Below, in pieces: positions 4,819 to 6,031 of a stretch of 6,031 bases of DNA. Origin of the DNA: Rhodoferax sp. Lineage in GTDB: Bacteria > Pseudomonadota > Gammaproteobacteria > Burkholderiales > Burkholderiaceae_C. The position numbers and the translations under genes were made by a program. How positions within the stretch are numbered: the first letter of the stretch is position 1; each line of letters begins with the position of its first letter. The stretch is taken from contig JALNWC010000187.1 of NCBI GenBank assembly GCA_023231075.1, forward strand, positions 1-6,031, given 5' to 3'. Below the pieces are notes generated by a model. The model was not told where the DNA came from, ran no database searches, and worked only from the letters and a program-made list of their open reading frames with translations.

Positions 4819-6031
4819 TTAAAACCGGGGCAGGTCGGGGTGTTTGATCTGGCCGCCACGCACCAGCATCTTGCCGTATTCGGCGCAGCGGTTCAGCGTC
4901 GGAATGACCTTGCCCGGATTGAGCAGGCCTTGCGGGTCAAAGGCGCGTTTGACGCCAAACATCTGCTCGTTTTCCGTGGCTGAAAATTGCACGCACATGC
5001 TGTTGAGCTTTTCCACCCCGACGCCGTGTTCGCCGGTCACGGTGCCGCCCATGGCCACGCTGGTTTCCAGAATGTCGGCGCCAAACAGCTCGCAGCGGTG
5101 CAGCTGGTCGGCGTCGTTGGCATCAAACAGAATCAGCGGGTGCAGGTTGCCGTCGCCGGCGTGGAACACGTTGGCACAGCGCAACTGGTATTTTTTTTCC
5201 ATCTGCTGGATGGCCAGCAGAATGTCGGCCACGCGCTTGCGCGGAATCGTGCTGTCCATGCACATGTAGTCGGGGCTGATGCGGCCGCTGGCGGGGAACG
5301 CGTTCTTGCGCCCGCTCCAGAACTTCAGGCGTTCCTGCTCGTTCTGGCTCAGCGCAATTTTGGTGGCGCCCGCGGCCAGCAGCACGGCGCTCATGCGGCC
5401 GATTTCTTCCTCGACCTCTTCGGGCGTGCCATCGCTCTCGCACAGCAGAATGGCCTCGGCTGTCAGGTCATAGCCCGCATGCACATAGTCCTCCACCGCC
5501 GCCGTCATGGGCTTGTCCATCATTTCCAGCCCGGCCGGGATGATGCCGGCGGCAATGACGGCAGCCACGGCATCACCGGCTTTGCGGATGTCGTCGAAGC
5601 TGGCCATGATGCAGCGCGCCAGTTGCGGCTTGGGGATGAGCTTGACGGTGACTTCCAGCACCACCGCCAGCATGCCCTCCGAGCCAATCACCACGCTCAT
5701 CAGGTCGTAGCCGGGCGCGTCCAGCGCGTCCGAGCCGAACTCAACCGGCTCGCCTGCCATGGTGAAGCCCTTGAGCTTGACGATGTTGTGCAGCGTGAGG
5801 CCGTATTTGAGGCAATGCACACCGCCGGAGTTTTCGGCCACATTGCCGCCAATGGTGCAGGCAATCTGGCTGCTGGGGTCGGGCGCGTAATACAGGCCCA
5901 GGGGGGCAGCCGCCTCGCTGATGGCCAGGTTGCGCACACCGCATTGCACCCGCGCCGTGCGCGACACCGGGTCCAGCTTGAGGATCTTGTTGAACTTGGC
6001 CATCGACAGGGTGACCCCCAGCGCGTTGGGC
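4819..6031 (-). CDS. glcD: Glycolate oxidase FAD-binding subunit GlcD (N-terminus cut by window edge)
   Basis: The visible 403 codons run off the right edge; the reading frame is open beyond the internal ATG at 6003 (upstream residues read PNALGVTLS, as expected inside GlcD), so roughly 70-100 N-terminal residues lie outside. The protein belongs to the FAD-linked oxidases that oxidise 2-hydroxy acids. Seen in order are the PCMH-type FAD-binding motif GGNVAENSGG (about 5822-5857) followed by HCLKYGLTLHN, GSEGMLAVVLEVTVKLIPKP, GRKNAFPASGRISPDYMCMD, then NVFHAGDGNLHPLILFDAND (about 5120-5170) and GGTVTGEHGVGVEK (about 5007-5050). The tail, FDPQGLLNPGKVIPTLNRCAE and onward to LPRF, resembles E. 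coli GlcD closely from memory. Glycolate oxidase makes glyoxylate with GlcE and GlcF. Neither is directly downstream, where ptsI converges instead, so they must be upstream outside the window or elsewhere. A D-lactate or other 2-hydroxyacid dehydrogenase role is the main alternative. Confidence 0.93.
   Translation of the reverse strand, partial: PNALGVTLSMAKFNKILKLDPVSRTARVQCGVRNLAISEAAAPLGLYYAPDPSSQIACTIGGNVAENSGGVHCLKYGLTLHNIVKLKGFTMAGEPVEFGSDALDAPGYDLMSVVIGSEGMLAVVLEVTVKLIPKPQLARCIMASFDDIRKAGDAVAAVIAAGIIPAGLEMMDKPMTAAVEDYVHAGYDLTAEAILLCESDGTPEEVEEEIGRMSAVLLAAGATKIALSQNEQERLKFWSGRKNAFPASGRISPDYMCMDSTIPRKRVADILLAIQQMEKKYQLRCANVFHAGDGNLHPLILFDANDADQLHRCELFGADILETSVAMGGTVTGEHGVGVEKLNSMCVQFSATENEQMFGVKRAFDPQGLLNPGKVIPTLNRCAEYGKMLVRGGQIKHPDLPRF

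Noticed and set aside
4844..5269. + strand open frame of 141 codons opposite glcD
   Set aside because: Antisense shadow of a strongly conserved GlcD coding region; its Ser/Pro-rich translation has no recognisable domain.
1..6031. Mobile elements, CRISPR arrays, tRNA/rRNA genes, phage or defence systems
   Set aside because: No transposase or integrase motifs, direct repeat arrays, RNA gene sequences or terminal repeats were seen. Gene density and codon style are uniform throughout.

Overview
This window looks like chromosomal DNA from a betaproteobacterium, most likely Burkholderiales and Comamonadaceae-like (a Rhodoferax/Polaromonas type of organism). The support is the high G+C coding style, an Alcaligenes-type cytochrome c', a compact EIIA(Man)-HPr-EI phosphotransferase cluster with no sugar permease genes, and a GlcD closely resembling proteobacterial glycolate oxidase. 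The genus is inferred from remembered family resemblance, not from a search. Nothing indicates a mobile element, CRISPR array, phage or RNA gene.

Layout. Positions 68-520 (+) encode a periplasmic class II cytochrome c' (NO-binding haem protein). It stands alone and is followed by a perfect 12-bp hairpin at 530-560. From 615 to 4793 five tightly packed + strand genes look like one transcription unit: a small secreted DUF4197-like protein (615-1019), an MFS transporter (1019-2290, overlapping the previous stop by 1 nt), a mannose-family PTS EIIA (2325-2780), HPr (2749-3018, overlapping EIIA by 32 nt) and PTS enzyme I (3015-4793, overlapping HPr by 4 nt). From 4819 to the right edge the - strand carries the 3' part of glcD, convergent with ptsI and separated from it by 25 nt that hold part of a hairpin spanning the ptsI stop codon.

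How the genes work together. EI takes phosphate from PEP, passes it to His15 of HPr and then to the EIIA histidine. No EIIB/C/D is encoded here, so this is probably a regulatory ('incomplete') PTS rather than a sugar importer. HPr keeps Ser46 in a context typical of HPr-kinase targets. The MFS and DUF4197 genes are transcriptionally linked to the PTS by position only; a functional link is unproven. Cytochrome c' and glcD are separate units.

Most of the window is ordinary. The observations most worth a second look are: (a) the DUF4197 protein appears to have lost its middle by an in-frame deletion, keeping the family's N-terminal half and C-terminal tail; (b) the EIIA/HPr overlap starts on a run of eight A's placed so that loss of one A would fuse EIIA to HPr exactly at the HPr start codon; (c) two hairpins, one after cytochrome c' and one across the ptsI stop codon. 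No previously undescribed system can be claimed from this sequence.
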